Source: Dendrosporobacter quercicolus (GTDB taxonomy: Bacteria > Bacillota > Negativicutes > DSM-1736 > Dendrosporobacteraceae). Taken from it: DNA of 64,000 bases. Under the pieces are notes generated by a model that was given only the letters and a program-made list of their open reading frames with translations, was not told the origin of the DNA and searched no databases. Each line of letters starts with the position of its first letter. Positions within the stretch are counted from its first letter, which is position 1. Made by a program: the position numbers and the translations under genes. Location of the stretch: the NCBI RefSeq assembly GCF_900104455.1, contig NZ_FNHB01000009.1:1-64000 (forward strand), given 5' to 3'. Of the stretch, positions 1-6,419 are shown in pieces.

Positions 1-436
1 GTGGGCCGCGATTGAAATCCGGGGGGAAGGGAGGACTGCGGGCGCCCTGCGGGAAGGACTACCCCCCAAACCCCCCGCTAAGGAGCGGCCGAACAAATTG
101 GGGGGTACGCGGCCGCGGCAGGGCCCTTCACTCAGCTAAGAGGCAGCAAGACGGCGGCGGCGGCAGACGGCCCGGCTCCGCTGGGACGGGCCCACCCCCC
201 TGACCCCCTCCCGGCGAACAAACGGGAGGGGGAAAGCCGGCGCTGCCACGCTGTCTGCCCATAGCGGCTTACCCTGTGCTGCCGCCAAAGGCGCGCGGCC
301 GCCCAGCGTAAGCCGGTCCTGCTCCCTGGCGTCGGTAAGGAAAGCGCACCGGCCACGGCGGCCAAACCCGCGCCGCCGTGTTCCGTGCGACGGGCCTGCC
401 GGCAGCAAGGGAGCCGCGAACTGCGCGGCGGGAAAT
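1..436. other. GC-rich stretch without a recognisable gene
   Basis: The first 436 bases are very GC-rich, with runs of G and C such as the G6 and C6 tracts near 20-70 and 190-230. Open frames exist on both strands, but they are low-complexity (Arg/Gly/Pro/Ala-rich), lack ribosome binding sites and resemble no family I know. I treat it as intergenic sequence. Confidence 0.5.
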
Positions 437-470
437 AAAAAAGGCCGCCCTCATCCAGTGGAGGCGGCAC
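437..470 (-). terminator. Intrinsic terminator reading leftwards
   Basis: On the minus strand a GCCGCCTC / GGGCGGC hairpin is followed directly by a run of six T. It would stop minus-strand transcripts arriving from the toxin-antitoxin array on its right. Confidence 0.55.
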
Positions 471-514
471 GCATAGCCAAAATTTTTTTCTTTCTCAGTT
501 TTGGCAAAATATGC

Positions 515-520
515 TATACT
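515..520 (+). promoter_or_regulatory. -10 box of Hol-Tox module 1
   Basis: TATACT preceded by ATGC (an AAAATATGC context) sits about 60 bases before the toxin start. The same ATATGC-TATACT block occurs at module 2 (931-936), and module 4 has TATAAT at 1560-1565. No good -35 hexamer is visible, so an extended -10-like promoter is likely. The short leader begins ACAGGCTG, a sequence repeated in inverted orientation downstream. Confidence 0.55.
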
Positions 521-577
521 GACGGTACAGGCTGCTCGGGGGACGGTTAGCCCCTTCCTTTTTAGGAAGGGGGTGGT

Positions 578-658
578 ATGATGACGACTTACGAAGCATT
601 GACATTTGCGATTGCATTTGCCACGCTTATGGTATTAGTCATAACCAAAAAGAAATAA
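578..658 (+). CDS. Putative holin-like toxin, copy 1 (type I TA)
   Basis: This 26-residue peptide (MMTTYEALTFAIAFATLMVL and a VITKKK tail) has one hydrophobic helix and a lysine tail. That matches the Hol-Tox type of small membrane toxins found in Firmicutes. Two consecutive ATG codons (578, 581) are possible starts behind a GGAAGGGGG ribosome binding site. This site is the right arm of a CCCCTTCC / GGAAGGGG hairpin at 551-572, so the start region is probably hidden in the folded mRNA. The stop codon lies inside the stem of the shared terminator at 650-690. By analogy with type I systems it would damage the membrane if translated without its antisense RNA. Confidence 0.75.
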   Translation: MMTTYEALTFAIAFATLMVLVITKKK

Positions 659-769
659 CCGCCCCTGCTCAAAAGCGGCGGTTATTTCTTAAATAACGCA
701 GTTTTGGGCTAACCGTTTTCCGGTTAGACAGCCTGTGGGGCTGGCGTGCTTGCAACACGTCAGTCCTTT
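650..769 (-). ncRNA. Predicted antisense antitoxin RNA, module 1
   Basis: A minus-strand promoter is clear: TTGCAT (804-799), 17-base spacer, TATAAT (781-776). The RNA would start near 769 and end at a perfect 14-bp hairpin (650-663 with 677-690) followed by T-rich sequence. The hairpin also terminates the toxin mRNA, so the two RNAs overlap at their 3' ends, as in txpA/ratA-type systems. The same promoter and layout recur in modules 2, 3 and 4. Confidence 0.7.
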
Positions 770-996
770 TCTTATATTATACCCATCGGCACAAAAATAT
801 GCAAGCATCAGGAAAAAATCCCCACCGGCAGCGTTGGCTTGCAATACCGCTGTCCTCCGTGCACGACCTGCTGGCAGTTGATGAAGTCGGTATATAGTAA
901 AATTTTTTTCTCACATTTGGCAAGATATGCTATACTGACGGTACAGGCTGTTCGGGGGACGGTTAGCCCCTTCCTGTTTAGGAAGGGGGTGGTAGG

Positions 997-1074
997 ATGA
1001 GTATCTATGAAGCATTGACATTTGCAATTGCATTTGCCACTCTCATGGTACTGGTCACGACCAAAAAGAAATAA
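997..1074 (+). CDS. Putative holin-like toxin, copy 2 (type I TA)
   Basis: A 25-residue peptide starting MSIYEALTFAIAFATLMVL and ending TTKKK, nearly identical to copy 1. The ribosome binding site GGAAGGGGG is again the right arm of a CCCCTTCC hairpin (968-988). The -10 box TATACT is at 931-936. The stop overlaps the 5' arm of the module terminator (1066-1106). Copies 1 and 2 share long stretches of leader and 3' region, which points to tandem duplication. Confidence 0.75.
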   Translation: MSIYEALTFAIAFATLMVLVTTKKK

Positions 1075-1187
1075 CCGCCCCTCCCCAAGGTGTGCGGCTA
1101 TTTCTTAATAGTCTGTAACATACGGGCTAACCGTTTTCCGGTTAGACAGCCTGTGGGGCTGGCGTGCTTGCAACACGTCAGTCCTTT
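1066..1187 (-). ncRNA. Predicted antisense antitoxin RNA, module 2
   Basis: The minus-strand promoter has TATAAT at 1199-1194 and TTGCAT at 1222-1217, with a 17-base spacer. The RNA would run from about 1187 to the hairpin at 1066-1106. It overlaps the 3' end of toxin copy 2, as in module 1. Confidence 0.7.
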
Positions 1188-1327
1188 TCTTATATTATAC
1201 CCATTGATTGCAAAATATGCAAATAAGAAAATCAAATGTCCTTATTTCATTCAAGCTGGATGGTATTATATAGGCTGCGCACGGGACGGTTAGCGACACC
1301 CTTGTTAAAAAGGGATGGTGCCTATGG

Positions 1328-1393
1328 TTGGCATTGACATTTGCGGTTGCATTTGCCACGCTCATGGTATTGGTCACGACCAAAAAGAAATAA
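1328..1393 (+). pseudogene. Degenerate holin-like toxin, copy 3
   Basis: The peptide core (ALTFAVAFATLMVLVTTKKK) is preserved, but no ATG or GTG with a ribosome binding site is in frame. ATG 1315 and ATG 1324 are both out of frame with it. Only a TTG at 1328 could start it, giving 21 residues. Relative to copies 1 and 2 the first few codons have been shortened by an indel. The antisense RNA side of this module looks intact. I call it a probable pseudogene, though weak TTG initiation cannot be excluded. Confidence 0.6.
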
Positions 1394-1494
1394 CCGCCCT
1401 GCTCAATACGGATATTTCTTAACACTAACGATTTTGGCTAACCGTTCCGGTTAAACAGCCTGCAGGACTGGTGTGTGTCGAGCACGTCAATCCT
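1385..1494 (-). ncRNA. Predicted antisense antitoxin RNA, module 3
   Basis: The promoter has TATAGT (1506-1501) and TTGCAT (1529-1524) with a 17-base spacer. The terminator hairpin is AAGAAATAACCG / CGGATATTTCTT (1385-1420). The antitoxin seems kept although its toxin is damaged. Confidence 0.6.
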
Positions 1495-1629
1495 ATTTTT
1501 ACTATACCCATGGATTGCAAAATATGCAATCCATGCTCTTTTCTGCTGGAAAAATATGCTATAATTAGCGTAACAGGCTGTCGGGGGAGAACGGTTGGCC
1601 ACACCCTTTGAAGAAAGGGGGTGGTGGAT

Positions 1630-1704
1630 GTGTCAGCATTTGAGGCAATGTACTTAATGGTCGCATTCGCAACACTTGTTGTGCTCATCATAAAACAGAA
1701 ATAA
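1630..1704 (+). CDS. Putative holin-like toxin, copy 4 (diverged)
   Basis: A 24-residue hydrophobic peptide (start MSAFEAMYLMVAFATLVVL, end IIKQK) with a GTG start at 1630 behind GAAAGGGGGTGGT. An ATG at 1628 is out of frame. It shares the EA...VAFATLxVL pattern with the other copies but is clearly diverged. The -10 box TATAAT is at 1560-1565. A CCCTTT / AAAGGG hairpin again overlaps the ribosome binding site. It may have its own antisense specificity. Confidence 0.7.
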   Translation: MSAFEAMYLMVAFATLVVLIIKQK

Positions 1705-1813
1705 CCGCCCCTGCCAAAGATGCGGTTATTTCTAAATAATCTCAATCTGGGCTAACCGTTTCCCGGTTAGACAGCCTGTGGGGGCTGGCGTGTGTCGAGC
1801 ACGTCAGTCCTTT
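1697..1813 (-). ncRNA. Predicted antisense antitoxin RNA, module 4
   Basis: The promoter has TATAAT (1825-1820) and TTGCAT (1848-1843) with a 17-base spacer. The terminator hairpin AGAAATAACCGC / GCGGTTATTTCT lies at 1697-1733 and overlaps the toxin 3' end. Confidence 0.68.
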
Positions 1814-1856
1814 TCTTATATTATACCCATCGGCCCAAGAATATGCAAGCATTCAG

Positions 1857-2062
1857 GAAAAAATCCCCGTTGGCAGGGCGGATGCTGATTGTGTGCGACT
1901 GACGCAGCAGACGATTGAGCCTATTCCTCGTTACTCTTACTGTCAACGGAGAGGCAGGCGTCTTACATACGATGGGAACGCCTTTCTGTTGTAGCCGGTT
2001 AGCGACGGCTGCCGAGTACGGGAATGGAGCACACGACGAAGCCAAGCGCATGTGTAGGGATA
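1857..2062. repeat. About 200-bp dispersed repeat, copy A
   Basis: This stretch is repeated with obvious similarity at 7971-8173. The two share long blocks such as GGCAGGCGTCTTACATACGA and GCACACGACGAA, with several single-base indels between them. The indels break every reading frame, so a coding role is unlikely in at least one copy. TGTGTGC near the 5' side can pair with GCACACG near the 3' side, and AGGCGT can pair with ACGCCT in the middle. That suggests a structured RNA. In copy A it ends in an intrinsic terminator (2044-2082). Identity unknown. Confidence 0.65.
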
Positions 2063-2082
2063 AACCCTTGCATGCGCTTTTT
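2044..2082 (+). terminator. Intrinsic terminator at the end of repeat copy A
   Basis: The stem AAGCGCATG / CATGCGCTT has an inner AGGG / CCCT pairing and is followed by TTTTT. It overlaps the last bases of the 200-bp repeat. Copy B keeps only the left arm. Confidence 0.7.
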
Positions 2083-2175
2083 AATTTCCCCCATCACCGC
2101 CATGTTGCCGGCAATCGGGCCCCCTGTTGGCCGGGGGCCCGGTCCGGCGCTGGCTGGCACAGGGGGAAAAATATT

Positions 2176-2391
2176 ATGACGATTATGGGAAAGAGTACCC
2201 GCATCCTCACCATCTACTATACCTATCAGAACGGCGCGACCCGGCCATTAATCCGCTTGCAGGGCAAATGGCTGCAGGAGCTTGGCTTTTTACCCGGCGC
2301 TAAAATCGAAGTGAAAGAAAACGAGGGCAGCCTGTTCATTAAGACCTGCCCGCTGCCGTCGCCATGCCCGCCGGGGAACGGTAGGCGGTAA
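2176..2391 (+). CDS. symE: SymE-family type I toxin
   Basis: This 71-residue protein contains the SymE core: LTIYYTYQNG, then IRLQGKWLQELGFLPGAKIE, then a short strand with EGSLFI. SymE proteins are small AbrB-fold proteins related to antitoxins. In E. coli SymE is an SOS-induced toxin that affects RNA or nucleoid integrity and is repressed by an antisense RNA (SymR). The start at 2176 was chosen because the conserved core follows directly; the AGGGGG at 2161 is about ten bases upstream. No clear antisense promoter was found here. Three small ORFs follow closely on the same strand, so it may head a small operon. Confidence 0.75.
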   Translation: MTIMGKSTRILTIYYTYQNGATRPLIRLQGKWLQELGFLPGAKIEVKENEGSLFIKTCPLPSPCPPGNGRR

Positions 2392-2393
2392 CG

Positions 2394-2561
2394 ATGCTGA
2401 CTGTTGAGCAGGTCTGGAAGAAGCTGCAAAGCAGCAGGGTTCTCTGCGGCCGGCTGGTCACCAGCCCGGACGGTTCGGAATGGATACGGGTAGAGCTGAC
2501 GCGGGCTGCCCTGAAATACTACCAGGCACGGGTGACCTGTTACGGCTTCATCCCGGATTAG
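2394..2561 (+). CDS. Small protein after symE
   Basis: A 55-residue frame starts two bases after the symE stop (MLTVEQVWKKLQSSRVLCGR and ends YGFIPD). It is basic, has no membrane segment, and may be translationally coupled to symE. I do not recognise it. The close spacing and the sensible amino-acid mix are the only support. Confidence 0.45.
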   Translation: MLTVEQVWKKLQSSRVLCGRLVTSPDGSEWIRVELTRAALKYYQARVTCYGFIPD

Positions 2562-2593
2562 AGCTTCGCCGTTTGGGGCGGCAGGTGCGGGGT

Positions 2594-2800
2594 ATGCGGG
2601 ACTATCTGGCCAGGCGGTGGCAAGTGGAGGCCGCGCTGTGGGTTTGCTACTGGCACGCCCTGGGCCGGGACGACCGTTACAGTGTCCGCTACTGCGCCGG
2701 CCACAGCCTGTTGCTGTCGGTGTTCTGGCTGGTCGTGCTGATCGGCGGGTTGATGGCGTTGGGTACGGTCGTAGAGTTTTTACAGGGAGGCTGCCGGTGA
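2594..2800 (+). CDS. Small single-pass membrane protein
   Basis: 68 residues from ATG 2594 (MRDYLARRWQVEAALWVCYW), preceded by GGTGCGGGGT. A hydrophobic segment near the C-terminus (LLLSVFWLVVLIGGLMALG) should cross the membrane, with a basic N-terminal half in the cytoplasm. A longer frame to 2480 exists but would overlap the previous ORF heavily. Function unknown. It lies in line with symE. Confidence 0.45.
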   Translation: MRDYLARRWQVEAALWVCYWHALGRDDRYSVRYCAGHSLLLSVFWLVVLIGGLMALGTVVEFLQGGCR

Positions 2801-2865
2801 TGCCGGTGGCTTTTTTCATTAGTCTATTTATTTGGGTAATTTCAATTGCTAGTCTGCGGGCCTGA
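2800..2865 (+). CDS. Tiny hydrophobic peptide
   Basis: A 21-residue ORF (MPVAFFISLFIWVISIASLR then Ala) whose ATG overlaps the stop of the previous gene (TGATG) and has the ribosome binding site AGGGAGG at 2784. It is almost entirely one membrane helix. Size and composition fit a small regulatory or toxin-like membrane peptide. Not recognised. Confidence 0.45.
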   Translation: MPVAFFISLFIWVISIASLRA

Positions 2866-2930
2866 GAGGCAATCTTGACAGCAAAGATCAGAACCGCTAT
2901 ATTTGATTTAACTATAACATCAGGTGGTGT

Positions 2931-3311
2931 GTGATGAAAAAACATTCCTGTGAAGCTGATATGTGTGAACAATTGTGTGAACATCCCCAGACTGTCTGTC
3001 TGGTCAAAAGTGATATGCTACCGGAAGGGGAAATGCGGCAAATAACGGAGATGTTCCGGCTACTGGGTGATATGACCCGATTTAAAATACTGCAGGCGCT
3101 ATCCAAACGAGAGCTATGCGTATGTGATATCGCAGCGGTGCTGCAGATGGCGCAGTCGGCCGTCTCGCAACAACTGAGGTTATTGCGTGGCGCTCATTTA
3201 GTAAAGTATCGTAAAGAAGGGAAGCTGGCCTGGTATTCACTCAATGATGATCATATCGCCGTTCTGCTGCAGAATGGCATGGAGCATATCCGACGCAGTG
3301 AGAATGGCTGA
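2931..3311 (+). CDS. ArsR/SmtB-family metal sensor (CadC-like)
   Basis: 126 residues with a winged-helix ArsR fold. The metal-binding helix carries ELCVCDIAAV (Cys63, Cys65), followed by a recognition helix with QSAVSQQLRLLR. The N-terminus is Cys-rich (Cys7, 12, 16, 23), as in CadC sensors of Cd(II)/Pb(II)/Zn(II), which use N-terminal plus helix-3 cysteines. It is convergent with cadA, not upstream of it. The sensor gene that does sit upstream of cadA is a pseudogene, so this protein is the likely working repressor. Two ATGs (2931, 2934) follow GGTGGTG. The upstream AT-rich sequence could hold its own promoter. Confidence 0.85.
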   Translation: MMKKHSCEADMCEQLCEHPQTVCLVKSDMLPEGEMRQITEMFRLLGDMTRFKILQALSKRELCVCDIAAVLQMAQSAVSQQLRLLRGAHLVKYRKEGKLAWYSLNDDHIAVLLQNGMEHIRRSENG

Positions 3312-3377
3312 CCGAACGGAGACGGTCTTTTAGCCGCACCGAATGCTGGTCTTACCGGAAACTGAGAATAAAAAAGA

Positions 3378-3406
3378 ACTGACGAGGGGGAACGTCAGTC
3401 CTTTTT
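3378..3406. terminator. Bidirectional terminator between sensor and cadA
   Basis: The stem ACTGACG / CGTCAGT is followed by CCTTTTT on the plus strand and preceded by AAAAAG, which gives a T-tract on the minus strand. It lies between two convergent genes. Confidence 0.75.
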
Positions 3407-3431
3407 GTATTTACGCATTAATATCCCCGAT

Positions 3432-6098
3432 TTAGTGTATTCTTTGCATAAGCCGCATGCCGTTTAGCGTGACTAGAATGGAGGACCCCATGTCGGCCAG
3501 AACGGCCAGCCACAAATCGACATAACCGAAAAAGGTCAATATAACAAAGAGTATTTTAATTAATACGGAGAAACCGATGTTTTGCTTAATGACGGCAACC
3601 GTCTTGCGGCTCAGGTTGATGACATAGGCCAGCTTGCCCAGATCATCGGCCATCAAAGCGATATCGGCCGTCTCCAGGGCCGTATCCGAACCGGCTACGC
3701 CCATAGCCACGCCGACATTGGCGGCGGCCAGCGCCGGGGCGTCATTGACGCCGTCCCCGACCATGACAACCGTGCCGTACTCTTGGGTCAGCCTTTGCAC
3801 GGTAGCCACTTTGTCCTGGGGCAATAAATCACTGTAATAGGCATCGAGAGTAAGGGTTTTGGCGATGGAAGAGGCTACCCGACTGTTGTCCCCGGTCAGC
3901 ATGGCAATGTGTTTCATCCCGGCCTGCCGCAATTTGCGAATGGCGTCTTTGCTGTTGTCGCGCAGGGTATCCGCCACCGCGATCAAGCCCCAGAGGGTCT
4001 GGGCAGAGCCAATCAGCATGACCGTTTTTCCCTGCTCCTCTAACTGAACCATGGCAGCTTGCGTTTGCTTCAGGCTCAGGCCCAGTTCTTCAAACAACCG
4101 GCGATTGCCGACAAAGACCGTTTGCCCGTTTACATCAGCCTGCGCACCGCGCCCCACTAGAGCCTTGAATTTGGTGGCCGTCTGCAGGGGAAGCGGCTTT
4201 GCTTTTTCCACAATGGCTACAGCCAGCGGATGCTCGGACCACTTCTCCACCGCAGCGGCCAGGGACAACAGCTCTTGTTGATTTTTTTCAGCCAGCGGCA
4301 CTATCTCGGTGACTACCGGGCGGCCATGGGTCAGAGTGCCGGTCTTGTCAAAGGCAATGGCCTGAACGCCGCCCATTTGTTCCAAATAAGCGCCGCCTTT
4401 GATGAGTACGCCGTTGCGGGAGGAGTTGCCGATAGCCGATACAATGGACACCGGTGTAGAGATGACCAGGGCGCACGGGCAGGAGATAACCAGCAGCACA
4501 AGCCCTTTATAGAACCAGGGCGTAAACGGCTGATGAAACAGCAGCCAAGGCAGGACCATAATGCCGGCGGCAACAAGTAAGACAGCCGGGGTATAGTACT
4601 TGGCGAAGATATCGACAAACTGCTGGGACGGCGCTTTCTGGGCCTGGGCTTCTTCCACCAAATGCATGATTTTGGCCAAAGTCGAATTGGCGGCAATCTG
4701 GGTGACCTCGATTTCCAAAGCGCCGTGCTCGTTGACCGTTCCGGCATATACCGTATCTCCGGTCGCCTTTTCCACCGGCAGCGATTCGCCGGTAATAGTG
4801 GCCTGGTTGACGGCCGACAGACCGCTGTTCACGATGCCATCCATGGCAATCCGTTCGCCCGGCTTGACGATTATAATATCGCCAATCACGATTTCTTCCA
4901 CCGGTAGCTTCTCTTCCACGCCGTCCCGCCGCACCAGGGCCTCGGGCGGGGCTAATTCCATCAAGGCCCGGATGGATTGACGGGTTTTATCCATGGTATA
5001 GGTCTGCAGAGTATTGCCGAAGGAGAATAAAAAGGCAACGGTGGCGCCTTCACTCCACTCGCCAATGGCCGCCGCGCCAATCACGGCCACGGTCATGAGG
5101 AAGTTCATATCAAAAGTAAGCGAGCGCAGGCCGTACAGCCCGCTTTTTGCCGCGTTATAGCCACCGATCACGGCGGCGGCTACATACAGAGGAATGAGTA
5201 CGGTATCGCCGTAGCTCAACCACTCCAGCACTGTGGCCAGACCCAGGATGACGCCGGAAACCAGCGTTGCCTGGGTTCGCCGGTTGGCCCACCACGCCGC
5301 TTTGGCTTCCGGCCGGCGCGGGCCGGCCGGAAGGCGTTCGGCTTGATAGCCGGCTTGTTTAACTGCCTGCAGAATGTCGGCAACCGGGGTGGTATGCTCG
5401 ATCGTCATTTTGCCGGCGGCAAAATTCACTTTGGCTGACACTACGCCCGCTAGGGCGGCAACGCGTTTTTCCAGCTTAGCGGCGCAGTCGCCGCAATCCA
5501 GGCCGGCAATCTGAAAGACCGATTGCTGGGGGCTGGCCGGATCGCCGGCTGCAGGTATGAGGGCCGCCTGATAGCCAAAGCTACTGACCGCTTTTTCAAT
5601 TTGAGCCGGCTGGAGCGCAACTTGATCATAGATGACTTTCAGCTTGGCGGTGGCAAAATTAACGTTGGCCTCCATGACGCCGGTTAGTTTATTGATCCCC
5701 TTTTCCAGTTTGGCGGCACAGTCGGCGCAGTCCAGGCCGTCCACCGTAAAAGTGCTGGTCAGAGTGCTAGCCTTAGACGGTGTTGTTTGTGCGCCTACCG
5801 GATGAACCGTGTCAGTGCAGCAGTCGCAGGCCGCAAGCGCCGGGGTGGTGGAGACTGCATCCGCACCGGTGCAACACTCGCAAGCCGGCTCAGGCTCAGC
5901 CACCGGCCGGACTGGTGGCTCTTCTGAACAACAACTGCAACCCGGTTCAGTAGCGACCGCCGGGCTTGGCGGCGGGCAGCAGTCGAGCGTCGCTGCCGGT
6001 TTCGGATCGATGGATGGTTCGGACGCTGGTGAACAACAGCCACTCTGGCAGGCTGTTTTCTTGGGTGGCTTATTTCCTGATAGTTTTTTAAAGGCCAT
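3432..6098 (-). CDS. cadA: CadA/ZntA-type heavy-metal P1B ATPase
   Basis: An 888-residue metal-exporting ATPase of the inner membrane. Two heavy-metal-associated domains carry GLDCADC (about 121-127) and GLDCGDC (about 199-205). The transmembrane metal site has SCPCALVISTP. The catalytic domain shows TGES, DKTGTLTHG with the phosphorylated Asp, SEHPLA, and the MVGDGVNDAPAL hinge. CPC plus HP motifs fit Zn/Cd/Pb export. Unusual is the first 115 residues, a Pro/Ala-rich tail with five cysteine clusters (Cys17/21/22, 40-41, 54-57, 73-76, 91-94), which may bind metal before the HMA domains. The start ATG 6098 is preceded by AGGAGTG. Confidence 0.93.
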   Translation of the reverse strand: MAFKKLSGNKPPKKTACQSGCCSPASEPSIDPKPAATLDCCPPPSPAVATEPGCSCCSEEPPVRPVAEPEPACECCTGADAVSTTPALAACDCCTDTVHPVGAQTTPSKASTLTSTFTVDGLDCADCAAKLEKGINKLTGVMEANVNFATAKLKVIYDQVALQPAQIEKAVSSFGYQAALIPAAGDPASPQQSVFQIAGLDCGDCAAKLEKRVAALAGVVSAKVNFAAGKMTIEHTTPVADILQAVKQAGYQAERLPAGPRRPEAKAAWWANRRTQATLVSGVILGLATVLEWLSYGDTVLIPLYVAAAVIGGYNAAKSGLYGLRSLTFDMNFLMTVAVIGAAAIGEWSEGATVAFLFSFGNTLQTYTMDKTRQSIRALMELAPPEALVRRDGVEEKLPVEEIVIGDIIIVKPGERIAMDGIVNSGLSAVNQATITGESLPVEKATGDTVYAGTVNEHGALEIEVTQIAANSTLAKIMHLVEEAQAQKAPSQQFVDIFAKYYTPAVLLVAAGIMVLPWLLFHQPFTPWFYKGLVLLVISCPCALVISTPVSIVSAIGNSSRNGVLIKGGAYLEQMGGVQAIAFDKTGTLTHGRPVVTEIVPLAEKNQQELLSLAAAVEKWSEHPLAVAIVEKAKPLPLQTATKFKALVGRGAQADVNGQTVFVGNRRLFEELGLSLKQTQAAMVQLEEQGKTVMLIGSAQTLWGLIAVADTLRDNSKDAIRKLRQAGMKHIAMLTGDNSRVASSIAKTLTLDAYYSDLLPQDKVATVQRLTQEYGTVVMVGDGVNDAPALAAANVGVAMGVAGSDTALETADIALMADDLGKLAYVINLSRKTVAVIKQNIGFSVLIKILFVILTFFGYVDLWLAVLADMGSSILVTLNGMRLMQRIH

Positions 6099-6110
6099 TT
6101 GCTTTCACTC

Positions 6111-6352
6111 CTATCTGTGTTGGATATGGGCAATCGTCTGAACCAGTAACGAGTTTACATGGCTGTCATCCAGGAAATACCAAGCCAGTTTTCCCTATTT
6201 TTACCCTGGTTGCATCCGCCAGCAGTTTGAAAATCTGGGCGACTTGCAGCGCTTCCGGTGTCGGGGAGCGCTTCTTTTTTGGCGGCGGCGACAACGTCCC
6301 GGTGTTCACAGGATTGCGCGCACAAGCGTCTTGGTACTTCTATAGACAGCAT
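6111..6352 (-). pseudogene. cadC: cadC remnant (ArsR-family sensor) upstream of cadA
   Basis: Reading the three minus-strand frames in order gives a broken CadC. From ATG 6352 one reads an N-terminus with SCEHRDVVAAAKKEALPDT. After a one-base frameshift comes EALQVAQIFKLLADATRVKI. The whole DNA-binding middle is then missing. A third frame gives GKLAWYFLDDSHVNSLLVQT and a stop at 6111. The tail matches the EGKLAWYSLNDDH of the intact sensor at 2931. This was the usual cadC-cadA pair before decay. Confidence 0.85.
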
Positions 6353-6376
6353 AAGCAGGCCCCTTTTACTTGTTAT

Positions 6377-6404
6377 ATTATACATATGAATACATACTCA
6401 TACG
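6377..6404 (-). promoter_or_regulatory. Candidate cadA promoter and metal-sensor operator
   Basis: The minus strand carries a -10 box TATAAT (6382-6377). Directly upstream is an inverted repeat CATATGA-N8-TCATACG (6383-6404), in the position and AT-rich style of ArsR/CadC operators. No good -35 box is visible. The intact sensor at 2931 could act here. Confidence 0.55.
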
Positions 6405-6419
6405 TATAATATATGAAGG

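Noticed and set aside
132-470. Open frames of 60-112 codons on the minus strand in the GC-rich start
   Set aside because: They are low-complexity Arg/Ala/Pro-rich frames with no ribosome binding site or recognisable motif, as expected by chance in GC-rich DNA.
480-1850. CRISPR array
   Set aside because: The repeat units are about 290 bp, contain coding and promoter sequence and are not separated by unique spacers of constant length.
1915-2391. 158-codon frame running from the 200-bp repeat into symE
   Set aside because: The first part is repeat sequence without homology and crosses an intrinsic terminator; the SymE domain begins at 2176.
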